Of a stretch of 64,000 nucleotides of DNA, positions 12,343 to 24,774 are shown in pieces. The DNA comes from Colletes latitarsis. Lineage: Eukaryota; Arthropoda; Insecta; Hymenoptera; Colletidae. The translations under genes were made by a program, and so were the position numbers. The notes under the pieces are model-generated. The model made no database searches. It worked only from the letters and a program-made list of their open reading frames with translations, and was not told the origin of the DNA. Numbering within the stretch: position 1 is the first letter of the stretch; each line of letters begins with the position of its first letter. The stretch is taken from NCBI RefSeq assembly GCF_051014445.1, contig NC_135136.1:10372001-10436000 (forward strand), given 5' to 3'.

Positions 12343-15300
12343 AGGCTATGTCTGGGAAAGCTCTGGTATTTGCCCTCATCTGGCTCATACTTTCGCGTTT
12401 TTCGCATACATCTTGGCAAGATCCTGGCCTTTCTCTGGTTTGGATCACGCAGTAATGCGGTACCACACCGATACAGTCAATTAAACCTGGTTGCGATTAA
12501 TATTTTAGAGGATAACGACGGTTATGTCTGGGTTAGGTCTGGGATTTGCCCTCATCTGGCTCGTACTTTCGCATTATTCGCATACTTGTTGGCCAGATCC
12601 AGGGCTTTTTCTGGTTTAGATCATGGAGTAATGTGGTTCCACACCGAAACAGTCAATTAAACTTGGTTGCGATTAATATTTTAGACGATAACGCCGGTTA
12701 TGTCACGGTCAGGTCTGGGATTTGCCGTCATCTGGCTCGAATTTTCGCATTTCTCGCATACTTGTTGGCCAGATCCTGGGCTTTTTCTGTTTTGGATCAC
12801 GTAACAATGTGGTACCACACTGAAACAGGCAATACAAGCTGGTACCGATTAGTATTTTAGAGGAAAACGCTGGTTATGCCTGGTTTAGTTCTGGTATTTG
12901 CTATCATCTGGCTCGTATCTTCGCATTTTTCCCCTACTTGTGGCAAGATCCTGGGCTTTTTCTGGTTTGGATCAGGTAGTAATGCGGTACCACACTGAGA
13001 CAGTCAATAAAATCTGGTTCCGGTTAGTATTTTAGAGGATAACGCCGATTATGTCACGGTAAGGTCTGGGATTTCCCGTCATCTGGCTCGTAATTTCGCA
13101 TTTTTCGCGTATTTGTTGGCAAGATCCTGGGCTTTTTCTGGTTTGGACCACGTAGTAATGTGGTGCCACACTGAAACAGTCAAATAAACCTGGTTCCGAT
13201 CCATATTTTACAGGATAACGCCGGCTATGCCTGGGTTAGGTCTGGTATTTGCCATCATCTGGCTCGTACTTTCGCATTTTTCGCTTACTTGTTGGCCAGA
13301 TCCTGGCCTTTTTCTGGTTTGGATCACGTAGTAATGTGGTAACACACTGAGACAGTCAATAAAATCTGGTTCCGGTTAGTATTTTAGAGGATAACGCAGG
13401 TTATGTCACGGTAAGGTCTGGGATTTGCCGTCATCTGGCTCGTATTTTCGCATTTTTCGCATACTTGTTCGCTAGATCCTGGCCTCTTTCTGGCTTGGAC
13501 CACGTAGTAATGTGGTATCACACTGAAACTGTTAATTAAACCTGGTTGCGATTAATACTTTGGAGGATAACGCCGGTTATGTCTCGGTTAGGTCAGGGAT
13601 TTGCCCTTATCTGACTCGTACCTTCGCATTTTTCGCCTACTTGTTGGCACGATCCTGGGCTTTTTCTGGCTTGGATCACGTAGTAATGCGGTACCACACT
13701 GAAACAGTCAAATAAACATGGTTCCGATTAATATTTTACAGGATAACGCCGGCTATGTCTGGGTTAGGACTGGTATTTGCCCTCATCTGGCTCATACCTT
13801 CGCGTTTTTCGCATACATCTTGGCAAGATCCTGGCCTTTTTCTGGTTTGGATCACGTAGTAATGCGGTACCACACCGAAACAGTCAATTAAACCTGGTTG
13901 CGATTAATATTTTAGAGGATAACGCCGGTTATGTCTGGGTTAGGTCTGGGATTTGCCCTCATCTGCCTAGTACTTCCGCATTTCTCGCATACTTGTTGGC
14001 CAGATCCTGGGTTTTTTCTGGTTTGGATCACGTAGTAATGTGGTGTCACACTGAAACAGTCAATAAAAGCTGGTTCCGATTAGTATTTTAGAGGATAACG
14101 CTGGTTATGTCTGGGTTAGTTCTGGTATTTGCAATCATCTGGCTCATACTTTCGCGTTTTTCGCATACTTCTTGGCCAGATCCAGGGTTCTTTCTGGTGT
14201 GGATCCCGTAATAATGACGCCCCACACCGAAACAGTCAATTAAACCTGGTTGCGATTAATATTTTGGAGGATAACGCTGGTTATGTCTGGGTTAGTTCTG
14301 GTATTTGCAATCATCTGTCTCATACGTTCGCAATTTTCGCATACTTGTTGGCCAGATCCCGGGCTTTTTCTGGTTTGGATCACGCAGTAATGTGGTATCA
14401 CACTGAAACAGTCAATAAAAGCTGGTTCCGATTAGTATTTTAGAGGATAACGCTGGTTATGTCTGGTTTAGCCCTGGTATTTGCAATCATCTGGCTCGTA
14501 CCTTCGCATTTTTCGCCTACTTGTTAGCAAGATCCGGGGCTTTTTCATGCTTGGACCACCTAGTAATGTGGTACCACACTGAAACAGTCAAATAAACCTG
14601 GTTCCGATTAATATTTTACATGATATCGCCGGCTATGTCTCGGTTAGGTCTGGGATTTTCCCTCATCTGGCTCGTACCTCCGCATTTTTCGCATACTTGT
14701 TGACAAGATCCTGGGCTTTTTCTGGTTTGGATCACGTAGTAATGCGGTACCACACCGAAGCAGTCAATTCAACCTGGTGGCGATTAATATTTTACAGGAT
14801 AACGGCGGTTATGTCTCCGTTAGGTTTGGGATTTTCCCTCATCCGGCTCGTAATTTCGCATTTTTCGCATACTTCTTGGCCAGATCCTGGCCTTTTTCAT
14901 GCTTGGACCACGTAGTAATGTGGTACCACACTGAAACAGTCAAATAAACCTGGTTCCGATTAGTATTTTAGAGGATAACGCTGGTTATGTCTGGTTTAGT
15001 TCTGGTATTTGCAATCATCTGGCTCGTACCTTCGCATTTTTCGCCTACTTGTGGCAAGATCCTGGGCTTTTTCTGGTTTGGATCACGTAGTAATGCGGTA
15101 CCACACCGAAGCAGTCAATTCAACCTGGTGGCGATTAATATTTTAGGGGATAACGCCGGTTATGTCTCCGTTAGGTTTGGGATTTTCCCTCATCTGGCTC
15201 GTAATTTTGCATTTTTCGCATACTTGTTGGCCAGATCCTGGCCTTTTTCATGCTTGGACCACGTAGTAATGTGGTACCACACTGAAACAGTCAAATAAAC

Positions 15301-16260
15301 CTGGTTCCGATTAATATTTTACAGGATAACGCCGGCTATGTCTCGGTTAGGTCTGGGATTTTCCCTCATCTGGCTCGTACCTCCGCATTTTTCGCCAACT
15401 TGTGGCAAGATCCTGGGCTTTTTCTGGTTTGGATCAGGTAGTAATGCGGTACCACACCTTAACAGTCAATTAAACCCGGTTGCGATTAATATTTTAGAGG
15501 ATAACGCCGGTTATGTCTGGGTTAGGTCTGGGATTTGCCCTCATCTGGCTCGTACTTTCGCATTTCTCGCATACTTGTTGGCCAGATCCTGGGCTTTTTC
15601 TGGTTTAGAACACGTAGTAATGTGGTTCCACACCGAAACAGTCAATTAAACCTGGTTGCGATTAATATTTTAGACGATAACGCCGGTTATGTCTCTGTCA
15701 GGTCTGGGATTTGCCGTCATCTGGCTCCAATTTTCGCATTTCTCGCATACTTGTTGGCCAGATCCGGGGCTTTTTCTGGTTTGGATTCGTAGTAATGCGG
15801 TACCACACTGAAACAGTCAATAAAAGCTGGTTCCGATTAGTATTTTAGAGGATAACGCTGGTTATGTCTGGTTTAGTTCTGGTATTTGCAATCATCTGGG
15901 TAGTACCTTCGCATTTTTCGCCTACTTGTTGGCAAGATCCTGGGCTTTTTCATGCTTGGACCACGTAGTAATGTGGTACCACACCGAAACAGTCAATTAA
16001 ACCTGGTTCCGATTAATATTTTACAGGATAACGCCGGCTATGTCTCGGTTAGGTCTGCGATTTGCCCTCATCTGGCACGTACTTTTGCATTTCTCGCATA
16101 CTTGTTGGCCAGATCCTGGGCTTTTTCTGGTTTGGATCACGTAGTAATGTGGTAACACACTGAAACAGTCAATAAAAGCAGGTTCTGATTAGTATTTTAG
16201 AGGATAACGCTGGTTATGTCTGGTTTAGTTCTGGTATTTGCCCTCATCTGGCTCGTACTT
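12343..16260 (+). repeat. Satellite array, subfamily B block
   Basis: About 22 tandem subfamily B monomers. Most begin GATAACGCCGG or GATAACGCTGG. Variants present include ones with TTTTTCATGCTTGG, ones with GGATCAGGTAGTAATGCGG followed by CCTTAACAG, and ones with GTGGTATCAC or GTGGTTCCAC at the dyad. Part of this block, from about 13710 to 15978, is repeated 4,042 bp further on. No genes: plus-strand frames of 60-104 codons recur with the monomer period and begin at non-ATG codons such as TTG. Confidence 0.92.
13710..15978 (+). repeat. Duplicated B-monomer segment, copy 1 (partner 17752-20020, offset 4,042 bp)
   Basis: About 13 monomers match 17752-20020 at a constant offset of 4,042 bp, close to 23 monomers. 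Shared rare variants include GTGTGGATCCCGTAATAATG with GACGCCCCACACC (14205 and 18247), TTAGCAAGATCCGGGGC, CCACCTAGTAATG and TTACATGATATCGCC. The left edge lies near 13710, where GGCTTGG becomes ATGCTTGG in the partner. The right edge is near 15978, where CACACCGAAACAG in this copy faces CACACTGAATCAG. Confidence 0.8.
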
Positions 16261-17868
16261 TCGCATTCTTCACATACTTGTTGAACGGATCCTGGGTTTT
16301 TTCTGGTTTGGATCACGTAGTAATGTGGGACCACACTGAAACAATCAATTAAACCTGGTCATGATAAATATTTTAGAGGATAACGCATGTTAGGTCTGGG
16401 TTAGGTCTAGGATTTGCCCTCGTCAGGCTCATACTTTCGCATATTTCTCATACTTCATGGCTAGATCCTGGGCTATTTCTGGATTGGATCACGTAGTAAT
16501 GTGGTACCACACCGAAACAGTCAATTAAACCTGGTTGCGATTGATATTTTAGAGGATAACGCCGGTAATGTCTGGGTTAGGTCTGGGATTTGCCCTCATC
16601 TGGCTCGTAGTTTCGCATTTTTCGCATACTTGTTGGCCAGATTCTGGGCTTTCTGGTTTAGATCATGTAGTAATGTGGTTCCACACCGAAACAGTCAATT
16701 AAACCTGGTTGCGATTAATATTTTAGAGGATAACGCCGGTTATGTCACGGTTAGGTCTGGGATTTGCCGTCATCTGGCTCGAATTTTCGCATTTTTCTCA
16801 TACTTGTTGGCCAGATCCTGGCCTTTTTCTGGCTTGGACCACGCAGTAATGTGGTCTCACACTGAAACAGTCAATTAAACCTGGTTGCGATTAATTTTTT
16901 GGAGGATAACACTGGTTATGTTTGGGTTAGTTCCGGTACTTGCAACCATCTGGCTCATACTTTGGGATTTCTCGCATACTTGGTGACCAGATCCTGGCCT
17001 TTTTCTGGCTTGGATCAAGTAGTAATGTGGGACCACACCCAGACAGTCAATTAAACCTGGTTGCGATTAATATTTTAGAGGATAGCGCCGGTTATTTCTC
17101 GGTTAGGTCTGGGATTTGCCCTCATCTGTCTCGTACTTTCGTATTTTTCACATACTTGTTGGCCAGATCCTGGCGTTTTCTGGTCTGTATCACGTAGTAA
17201 TGCGGTACCACGCCGAAACAGTCAATTAAACCTGGTTGCGATTAATATTTTAGAGGATAACGCCGGTTATGTCTCGGTTAGTTCTGGGATTTGCCCTCAT
17301 CTGGCTAGTACTTTCGCATTTCTCGCATACTTTTTGGCCAGATCCTGGGCTTTTTCTGGTTTGGATCACGTAGTAATGTGGTAACACACTGAAACAGTCA
17401 ATAAAAGCAGTTTCAGATTAGTATTTCAGAGGATAACGCTGGTTATGTCTGGTTTAGTTCTGGTATTTGCAATTATCTGGTTCGTACCTTCGCATTTTTC
17501 GCATACTTGTTCTTCAGATCCTGGGCTTTTTCTGGTTTGGATCACGTAATAATGTGGTACCACACTGAAACAGTCAATAAAAGCTGGTTCCGATTAGTAT
17601 TTTAGAGGATAACGCTGGATATGTCTGGTTTAGTTCTGGTATTTGCAATCATCTGGCTCGTACCTTCGCATTTTTCGCCTACTTGTTGGCAAGATCCTGG
17701 GCTTTTTCATGCTTGGACCACGTAGTAATATGGTACCACACTGAAATAGTCAAATAAACATGGTTCCGATTAATATTTTACAGGATAACGCCGGCTATAT
17801 CTGGGTTAGGACTGGTATTTGCCCTCATCTGGCTCATACCTTCGCGTTTTTCGCATACATCTTGGCAA
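16035..17868 (+). repeat. Duplicated B-monomer segment, copy 1 (partner 20781-22614, offset 4,746 bp)
   Basis: The segment matches 20781-22614 at a constant offset of 4,746 bp, close to 27 monomers. Both copies share the subfamily A patch, the variants ACTTTGGGATTTC, CTTGGTGACCAG, CACACCCAGACAG and the TTTCTCGGTTAGG form in GGTTATTTCTCGG. Only scattered single-base differences are visible, for example GCAACCATCTGG against GCAATCATCTGG. The right edge is near 17868, where ACATCTTGGC in this copy faces ATATCTCGGC. Confidence 0.8.
16261..16511 (+). repeat. Patch of subfamily A inside B block (gene-conversion-like), copy 1
   Basis: A B monomer changes to subfamily A within the CTTTCGCATT stretch, giving CATTCTTCACATAC, TTGAACGGATCC, GTGGGACCAC, GCATGTTAGG and CTCGTCAGGCTCATA. 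It then returns to B just after the dyad at about 16500, where CACACCGAAACAG is followed by TTGCGATT. The patch is about 250 bp, one and a half monomers. An equivalent patch lies at 21007-21257. Confidence 0.8.
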
Positions 17869-20020
17869 GATCCTGGCCTTTTTCTGGTTTGGATCACGTA
17901 GTAATGCGGTACCACACCGAAACAGTCAATTAAACCTGGTTGCGATTAATATTTTAGAGGATAACGCCGGTTATGTCTGGGTTAGGTCTGGGATTTGCCC
18001 TCATCTGCCTAGTACTTCCGCATTTCTCGCATACTTGTTGGCCAGATCCTGGGTTTTTTCTGGTTTGGATCACGTAGTAATGTGGTGTCACACTGAAACA
18101 GTCAATAAAAGCTGGTTCCGATTAGTATTTTAGAGGATAACGCTGGTTATGTCTGGGTTAGTTCTGGTATTTGCAATCATCTGGCTCATACTTTCGCGTT
18201 TTTCGCATACTTCTTGGCCAGATCCAGGGTTCTTTCTGGTGTGGATCCCGTAATAATGACGCCCCACACCGAAACAGTCAATTAAACCTGGTTGCGATTA
18301 ATATTTTGGAGGATAACGCTGGTTATGTCTGGGTTAGTTCTGGTATTTGCAATCATCTGTCTCATACGTTCGCAATTTTCGCATACTTGTTGGCCAGATC
18401 CCGGGCTTTTTCTGGTTTGGATCACGCAGTAATGTGGTATCACACTGAAACAGTCAATAAAAGCTGGTTCCGATTAGTATTTTAGAGGATAACGCTGGTT
18501 ATGTCTGGTTTAGCCCTGGTATTTGCAATCATCTGGCTCGTACCTTCGCATTTTTCGCCTACTTGTTAGCAAGATCCGGGGCTTTTTCATGCTTGGACCA
18601 CCTAGTAATGTGGTACCACACTGAAACAGTCAAATAAACCTGGTTCCGATTAATATTTTACATGATATCGCCGGCTATGTCTCGGTTAGGTCTGGGATTT
18701 TCCCTCATCTGGCTCGTACCTCCGCATTTTTCGCATACTTGTTGACAAGATCCTGGGCTTTTTCTGGTTTGGATCACGTAGTAATGCGGTACCACACCGA
18801 AGCAGTCAATTCAACCTGGTGGCGATTAATATTTTACAGGATAACGGCGGTTATGTCTCCGTTAGGTTTGGGATTTTCCCTCATCCGGCTCGTAATTTCG
18901 CATTTTTCGCATACTTCTTGGCCAGATCCTGGCCTTTTTCATGCTTGGACCACGTAGTAATGTGGTACCACACTGAAACAGTCAAATAAACCTGGTTCCG
19001 ATTAGTATTTTAGAGGATAACGCTGGTTATGTCTGGTTTAGTTCTGGTATTTGCAATCATCTGGCTCGTACCTTCGCATTTTTCGCCTACTTGTGGCAAG
19101 ATCCTGGGCTTTTTCTGGTTTGGATCACGTAGTAATGCGGTACCACACCGAAGCAGTCAATTCAACCTGGTGGCGATTAATATTTTAGGGGATAACGCCG
19201 GTTATGTCTCCGTTAGGTTTGGGATTTTCCCTCATCTGGCTCGTAATTTTGCATTTTTCGCATACTTGTTGGCCAGATCCTGGCCTTTTTCATGCTTGGA
19301 CCACGTAGTAATGTGGTACCACACTGAAACAGTCAAATAAACCTGGTTCCGATTAATATTTTACAGGATAACGCCGGCTATGTCTCGGTTAGGTCTGGGA
19401 TTTTCCCTCATCTGGCTCGTACCTCCGCATTTTTCGCCAACTTGTGGCAAGATCCTGGGCTTTTTCTGGTTTGGATCAGGTAGTAATGCGGTACCACACC
19501 TTAACAGTCAATTAAACCCGGTTGCGATTAATATTTTAGAGGATAACGCCGGTTATGTCTGGGTTAGGTCTGGGATTTGCCCTCATCTGGCTCGTACTTT
19601 CGCATTTCTCGCATACTTGTTGGCCAGATCCTGGGCTTTTTCTGGTTTAGAACACGTAGTAATGTGGTTCCACACCGAAACAGTCAATTAAACCTGGTTG
19701 CGATTAATATTTTAGACGATAACGCCGGTTATGTCTCTGTCAGGTCTGGGATTTGCCGTCATCTGGCTCCAATTTTCGCATTTCTCGCATACTTGTTGGC
19801 CAGATCCGGGGCTTTTTCTGGTTTGGATTCGTAGTAATGCGGTACCACACTGAAACAGTCAATAAAAGCTGGTTCCGATTAGTATTTTAGAGGATAACGC
19901 TGGTTATGTCTGGTTTAGTTCTGGTATTTGCAATCATCTGGGTAGTACCTTCGCATTTTTCGCCTACTTGTTGGCAAGATCCTGGGCTTTTTCATGCTTG
20001 GACCACGTAGTAATGTGGTT
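17752..20020 (+). repeat. Duplicated B-monomer segment, copy 2 (partner 13710-15978)
   Basis: Second copy of the 13710-15978 segment at an offset of 4,042 bp. Few differences are visible, such as GGCTATGTCTGGG against GGCTATATCTGGG near the left end. A related but less complete match continues at 22565-23760, so this sequence class exists at least three times in the window. Confidence 0.8.
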
Positions 20021-20780
20021 CCACACTGAATCAGTCAAATAAACCTGGTTCCGATTAATATTTTACAGGATAACGCCGGCTATGTCTCGGTTAGGTCTGG
20101 GATTTTCCCTCATCTGGCTCGTACCTTCGCATTTTTCGCCTATTTGTTGGCAAGATCCTGGGCTTTTTCTGGTTTGGACCACGTAGTAATGAGGTGCCAC
20201 ACTGTAACAGTCAAATAAACCGGGTTCCGATCAATATTTTACAGGATAACGCCGGCTACGTCTGGGTTAGGTCTGGTATTTGCCATTATCTGGCTCGTAC
20301 TTTCGCATTCTACGCTTACTTGTTGGCAAGATCCTGGGCTTTTTCTGGTTTGGACCACGTAGTAATGTGGTGCCACACTGAAACAGTCAAATAAACCTGG
20401 TTCCGATCAATATTTTACAGGATAACGCCGGCTATGTCTGGGTTAGGTCTCGTATTTGCCATTATCTGGCTCGTGCTTTCGCATTTTTCGCTTACTTGTT
20501 GGCCAGATCCTGGCCTTTTTCTGGTTTGGATCACGTAGTAATGTGGTACCACACTGAGACAGTCAATAAAATCTGGTCCCGGTTAGTATTTTAGAGGATA
20601 ACGCCGGTTATGTCACGGTAAGGTCTGGGATTTGCCGTCATCTGGCTCGTACTATCGCATTTTTCGCATACTTGTTGGCCAGATCCTGGGCTTTTTCTGG
20701 TTTGGATAACGTAGTAATGTGGTACCACACCGAAACAGTCAATTAAACCTGGTTGCGATTAATATTTTAGAGGATAACGC

Positions 20781-22614
20781 CGGTTATGTCTCGGTTAGGT
20801 CTGCGATTTGCCCTCATCTGGCACGTACTTTTGCATTTCTCGCATACTTGTTGGCCAGATCCTGGGCTTTTTCTGGTTTGGATCACGTAGTAATGTGGTA
20901 ACACACTGAAACAGTCAATAAAAGCAGGTTCTGATTTGTATTTTAGAGGATAACGCTGGTTATGTCTGGTTTAGTTCTGGTATTTGCCCTCATCTGGCTC
21001 GTACTTTCGCATTCTTCACATACTTGTTGAACGGATCCTGGGTTTTTTCTGGTTTGGATCACGTAGTAATGTGGGACCACACTGAAACAATCAATTAAAC
21101 CTGGTCATGATAAATATTTTAGAGGATAACGCATGTTAGGTCTGGGTTAGGTCTAGGATTTGCCCTCGTCAGGCTCATACTTTCGCATATTTCTCATACT
21201 TCATGGCTAGATCCTGGGCTATTTCTGGATTGGATCACGTAGTAATGTGGTACCACACCGAAACAGTCAATTAAACCTGGTTGCGATTGATATTTTAGAG
21301 GATAACGCCGGTAATGTCTGGGTTAGGTCTGGGATTTGCCCTCATCTGGCTCGTAGTTTCGCATTTTTCGCATACTTGTTGGCCAGATTCTGGGCTTTCT
21401 GGTTTAGATCATGTAGTAATGTGGTTCCACACCGAAACAGTCAATTAAACCTGGTTGCGATTAATATTTTAGAGGATAACGCCGGTTATGTCACGGTTAG
21501 GTCTGGGATTTGCCGTCATCTGGCTCGAATTTTCGCATTTTTCTCATACTTGTTGGCCAGATCCTGGCCTTTTTCTGGCTTGGACCACGCAGTAATGTGG
21601 TCTCACACTGAAACAGTCAATTAAACCTGGTTGCGATTAATTTTTTGGAGGATAACACTGGTTATGTTTGGGTTAGTTCCGGTACTTGCAATCATCTGGC
21701 TCATACTTTGGGATTTCTCGCATACTTGGTGACCAGATCCTGGCCTTTTTCTGGCTTGGATCAAGTAGTAATGTGGGACCACACCCAGACAGTCAATTAA
21801 ACCTGGTTGCGATTAATATTTTAGAGGATAGCGCCGGTTATTTCTCGGTTAGGTCTGGGATTTGCCCTCATCTGTCTCGTACTTTCGTATTTTTCACATA
21901 CTTGTTGGCCAGATCCTGGCGTTTTCTGGTCTGTATCACGTAGTAATGCGGTACCACGCCGAAACAGTCAATTAAACCTGGTTGCGATTAATATTTTAGA
22001 GGATAACGCCGGTTATGTCTCGGTTAGTTCTGGGATTTGCCCTCATCTGGCTAGTACTTTCGCATTTCTCGCATACTTTTTGGCCAGATCCTGGGCTTTT
22101 TCTGGTTTGGATCACGTAGTAATGTGGTAACACACTGAAACAGTCAATAAAAGCAGTTTCAGATTAGTATTTCAGAGGATAACGCTGGTTATGTCAGGTT
22201 TAGTTCTGGTATTTGCAATTATCTGGTTCGTACCTTCGCATTTTTCGCATACTTGTTCTTCAGATCCTGGGCTTTTTCTGGTTTGGATCACGTAATAATG
22301 TGGTACCACACTGAAACAGTCAATAAAAGCTGGTTCCGATTAGTATTTTAGAGGATAACGCTGGATATGTCTGGTTTAGTTCTGGTATTTGCAATCATCT
22401 GGCTCGTACCTTCGCATTTTTCGCCTACTTGTTGGCAAGATCCTGGGCTTTTTCATGCTTGGACCACGTAGTAATATGGTACCACACTGAAATAGTCAAA
22501 TAAACATGGTTCCGATTAATATTTTACAGGATAACGCCGGCTATATCTGGGTTAGGTCTGGTATTTGCCCTCATCTGGCTCATACCTTCGCGTTTTTCGC
22601 ATATATCTCGGCAA
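20781..22614 (+). repeat. Duplicated B-monomer segment, copy 2 (partner 16035-17868)
   Basis: Second copy of the 16035-17868 segment at an offset of 4,746 bp, including the subfamily A patch at about 21007-21257 and its two switch points. Because the patch and both switch points are shared, the A insertion happened before the duplication. Confidence 0.8.
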
Positions 22615-22761
22615 GATCCTGACCTTTTTCTGGTTTGGATCACGTAGTAATGCGGTACCACACCGAAACAGTCAATTAAACCTGGTTGCGATTGATATTT
22701 TAGAGGATAACGCCGGTAATGTCTGGGTTAGGTCTGGGATTTGCCCTCATCTGGCTCGTAC

Positions 22762-22779
22762 TTTCGCATTTTTCGCATA
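22762..22779 (+). repeat. Representative internal tandem 9-mer of subfamily B: TTTCGCATT / TTTCGCATA
   Basis: Two adjacent 9-mers, at 22762-22770 and 22771-22779, differ only at the last base. In subfamily A the second unit has become CTTCACATA. The pair coincides with several of the points where the array switches between A and B. Confidence 0.78.
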
Positions 22780-24774
22780 CTTGTAGGCCCGATCCTGGGC
22801 TTTTTCTGGTTTAGGTCATGTAGTAATGTGGTTCCACACCCACACAGTCAATTAAACCTGGTTGCGATTAATATTTTAGAGGATAACGCCGGTTATGTCT
22901 GGGTTAGGTCTGGGATTTGCCCTCATCTGGCTAGTACTTTCGCATTTCTCGCATACTTGTGGGCCAGATCCTGGGCTTTTTCTGGTTTGGAACACGTAGT
23001 AATGTGGTATCACACTGAAACAGTCAATAAAAGCTGGTTCCGATTAGTATTTTAGAGGATAACGCTGGTTATGTCTGGGTTAGTTCTGGTATTTGCAATC
23101 ATCTGGCTCATACTTTCGCGTTTTTCGCATACTTCTTGGCCAGATCCAGGGTTCTTTCTGGTGTGGATCCCGTAATAATGACGCTCCACACCGAAACAGT
23201 CAATTAAACCTGGTTGCGATTAATATTTTGGAGGATAACGCTGGTTATGTCTGGGTTAGTTCTGGTATTTGCAATCATCTGTCTCATACGTTCGCAATTT
23301 TCGCATACTTGTTGGCCAGATCCCGGGCTTTTTCTGGTTTGGATCACGTAGTAATGTGGTATCACACTGAAACAGTCAATAAAAGCTGGTTCCGATTAGT
23401 ATTTTAGAGGATAACGCTGGTTATGTCTGGTTTAGCCCTGGTATTTGCAATCATCTGGCTCGTACCTTCGCATTTTTCGCCTACTTGTTAGCAAGATCCG
23501 GGGCTTTTTCATGCGTGGAACACCTAGTAATGTGGTACCACACTGAAACAGTCAAATAAACATGGTTCCGATTAATATTTTACATGATATCGCCGGCTAT
23601 GTCTCGGTTAGGTCTGGGATTTTCCCTCATCTGGCTCGTACCTCCGCATTTTTCGCATACTTGTTGACAAGATCCTGGGCTTTTTCTGGTTTGGATCACG
23701 CAGTAATGCGGTACCACACCGAAGCAGTCAATTCAACCTGGTGGCGATTAATATTTTAGTGGATAACGCCGCTTATGTCTCCGTTAGGTTTGGGATTTTC
23801 CCTCATCTGGCTCGTAATTTCGCATTTTTCGCATACTTGTTGGCCAGATCCTGGCCTCTTTCATGCTTGGACCACGTAGTAATGTGGTACCACACTGAAA
23901 CAGTCAAATAAACCTGGTTCCGATTAGTATTTTAGAGGATAGCGCTGGTTATGTCTGGTTTAGTTCTGGTATTTGCAATCATCTGGCTCGTACCTTCGCA
24001 TTTTTCGCCTACTTGTGGCAAGATCCTGGGCTTTTTCTGGTTTGGATCAGGTAGTAATGCGGTACCACACCTTAACAGTCAATTAAACCTGGTTCCGAAT
24101 AGTATTTTAGAGGATAACGCAGGTTACGTCTGGGTTAGTTCTGGTATTTGCAATCATCTGGCACATACTTTCGCGTTTTTCGCATACTTGTTGGGCAGAT
24201 CCTGGGTTTTTTCTGGTTTGGATCCCGTAGTAATGAGGTTCCACACCGAAGCAGTCAATTCAACCAGGTGGCGATTAATATTTTATAGGATAACGCCGGT
24301 TATGTCACGGTTAGGTCTGGGATTTGACCTCATCTGGCTCATTCTTTCGCATTTCTCGCATACTTGTTGGCCAGATTCAGGGCTTTTTCTGGTTTGTATC
24401 CCGTCGTAATGTGGTTCCACACCGAAACAGTCAATTAAACACGGTTGCGATTAATATTTTAGAGGATAACGCCGGTTATGTCTGGGTTAGGTCTGGGATT
24501 TGCCCTCATCTGGCTCGTACTTTCGCATTTCTCGCATACTTGTTGGCCAGATCCTGGGCTTTTTCTGGTTTAGATCACGTAGTAATGTGGTTCCACACCG
24601 AAACAGTCAATTAAACCTGGTTGCGATTAATATTTTAGACATTAACGCCAGTTATGTCACGGTCAGGTCTGGGATTTGCAGTCATCTGGCTCGTAATTTC
24701 GCATTTTTCGCATACTTGTTGGCCAGATCCTGGCCTTTTTCATGCTTGGACCACGTAGTAATGTGGTACCACAC

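Noticed and set aside
1173..12419. Minus-strand frames of 63-88 codons in the A block and again at 58836-60258
   Set aside because: Same explanation: each is a translation of about one A monomer, repeated wherever that monomer occurs, with no codon signature of selection visible.
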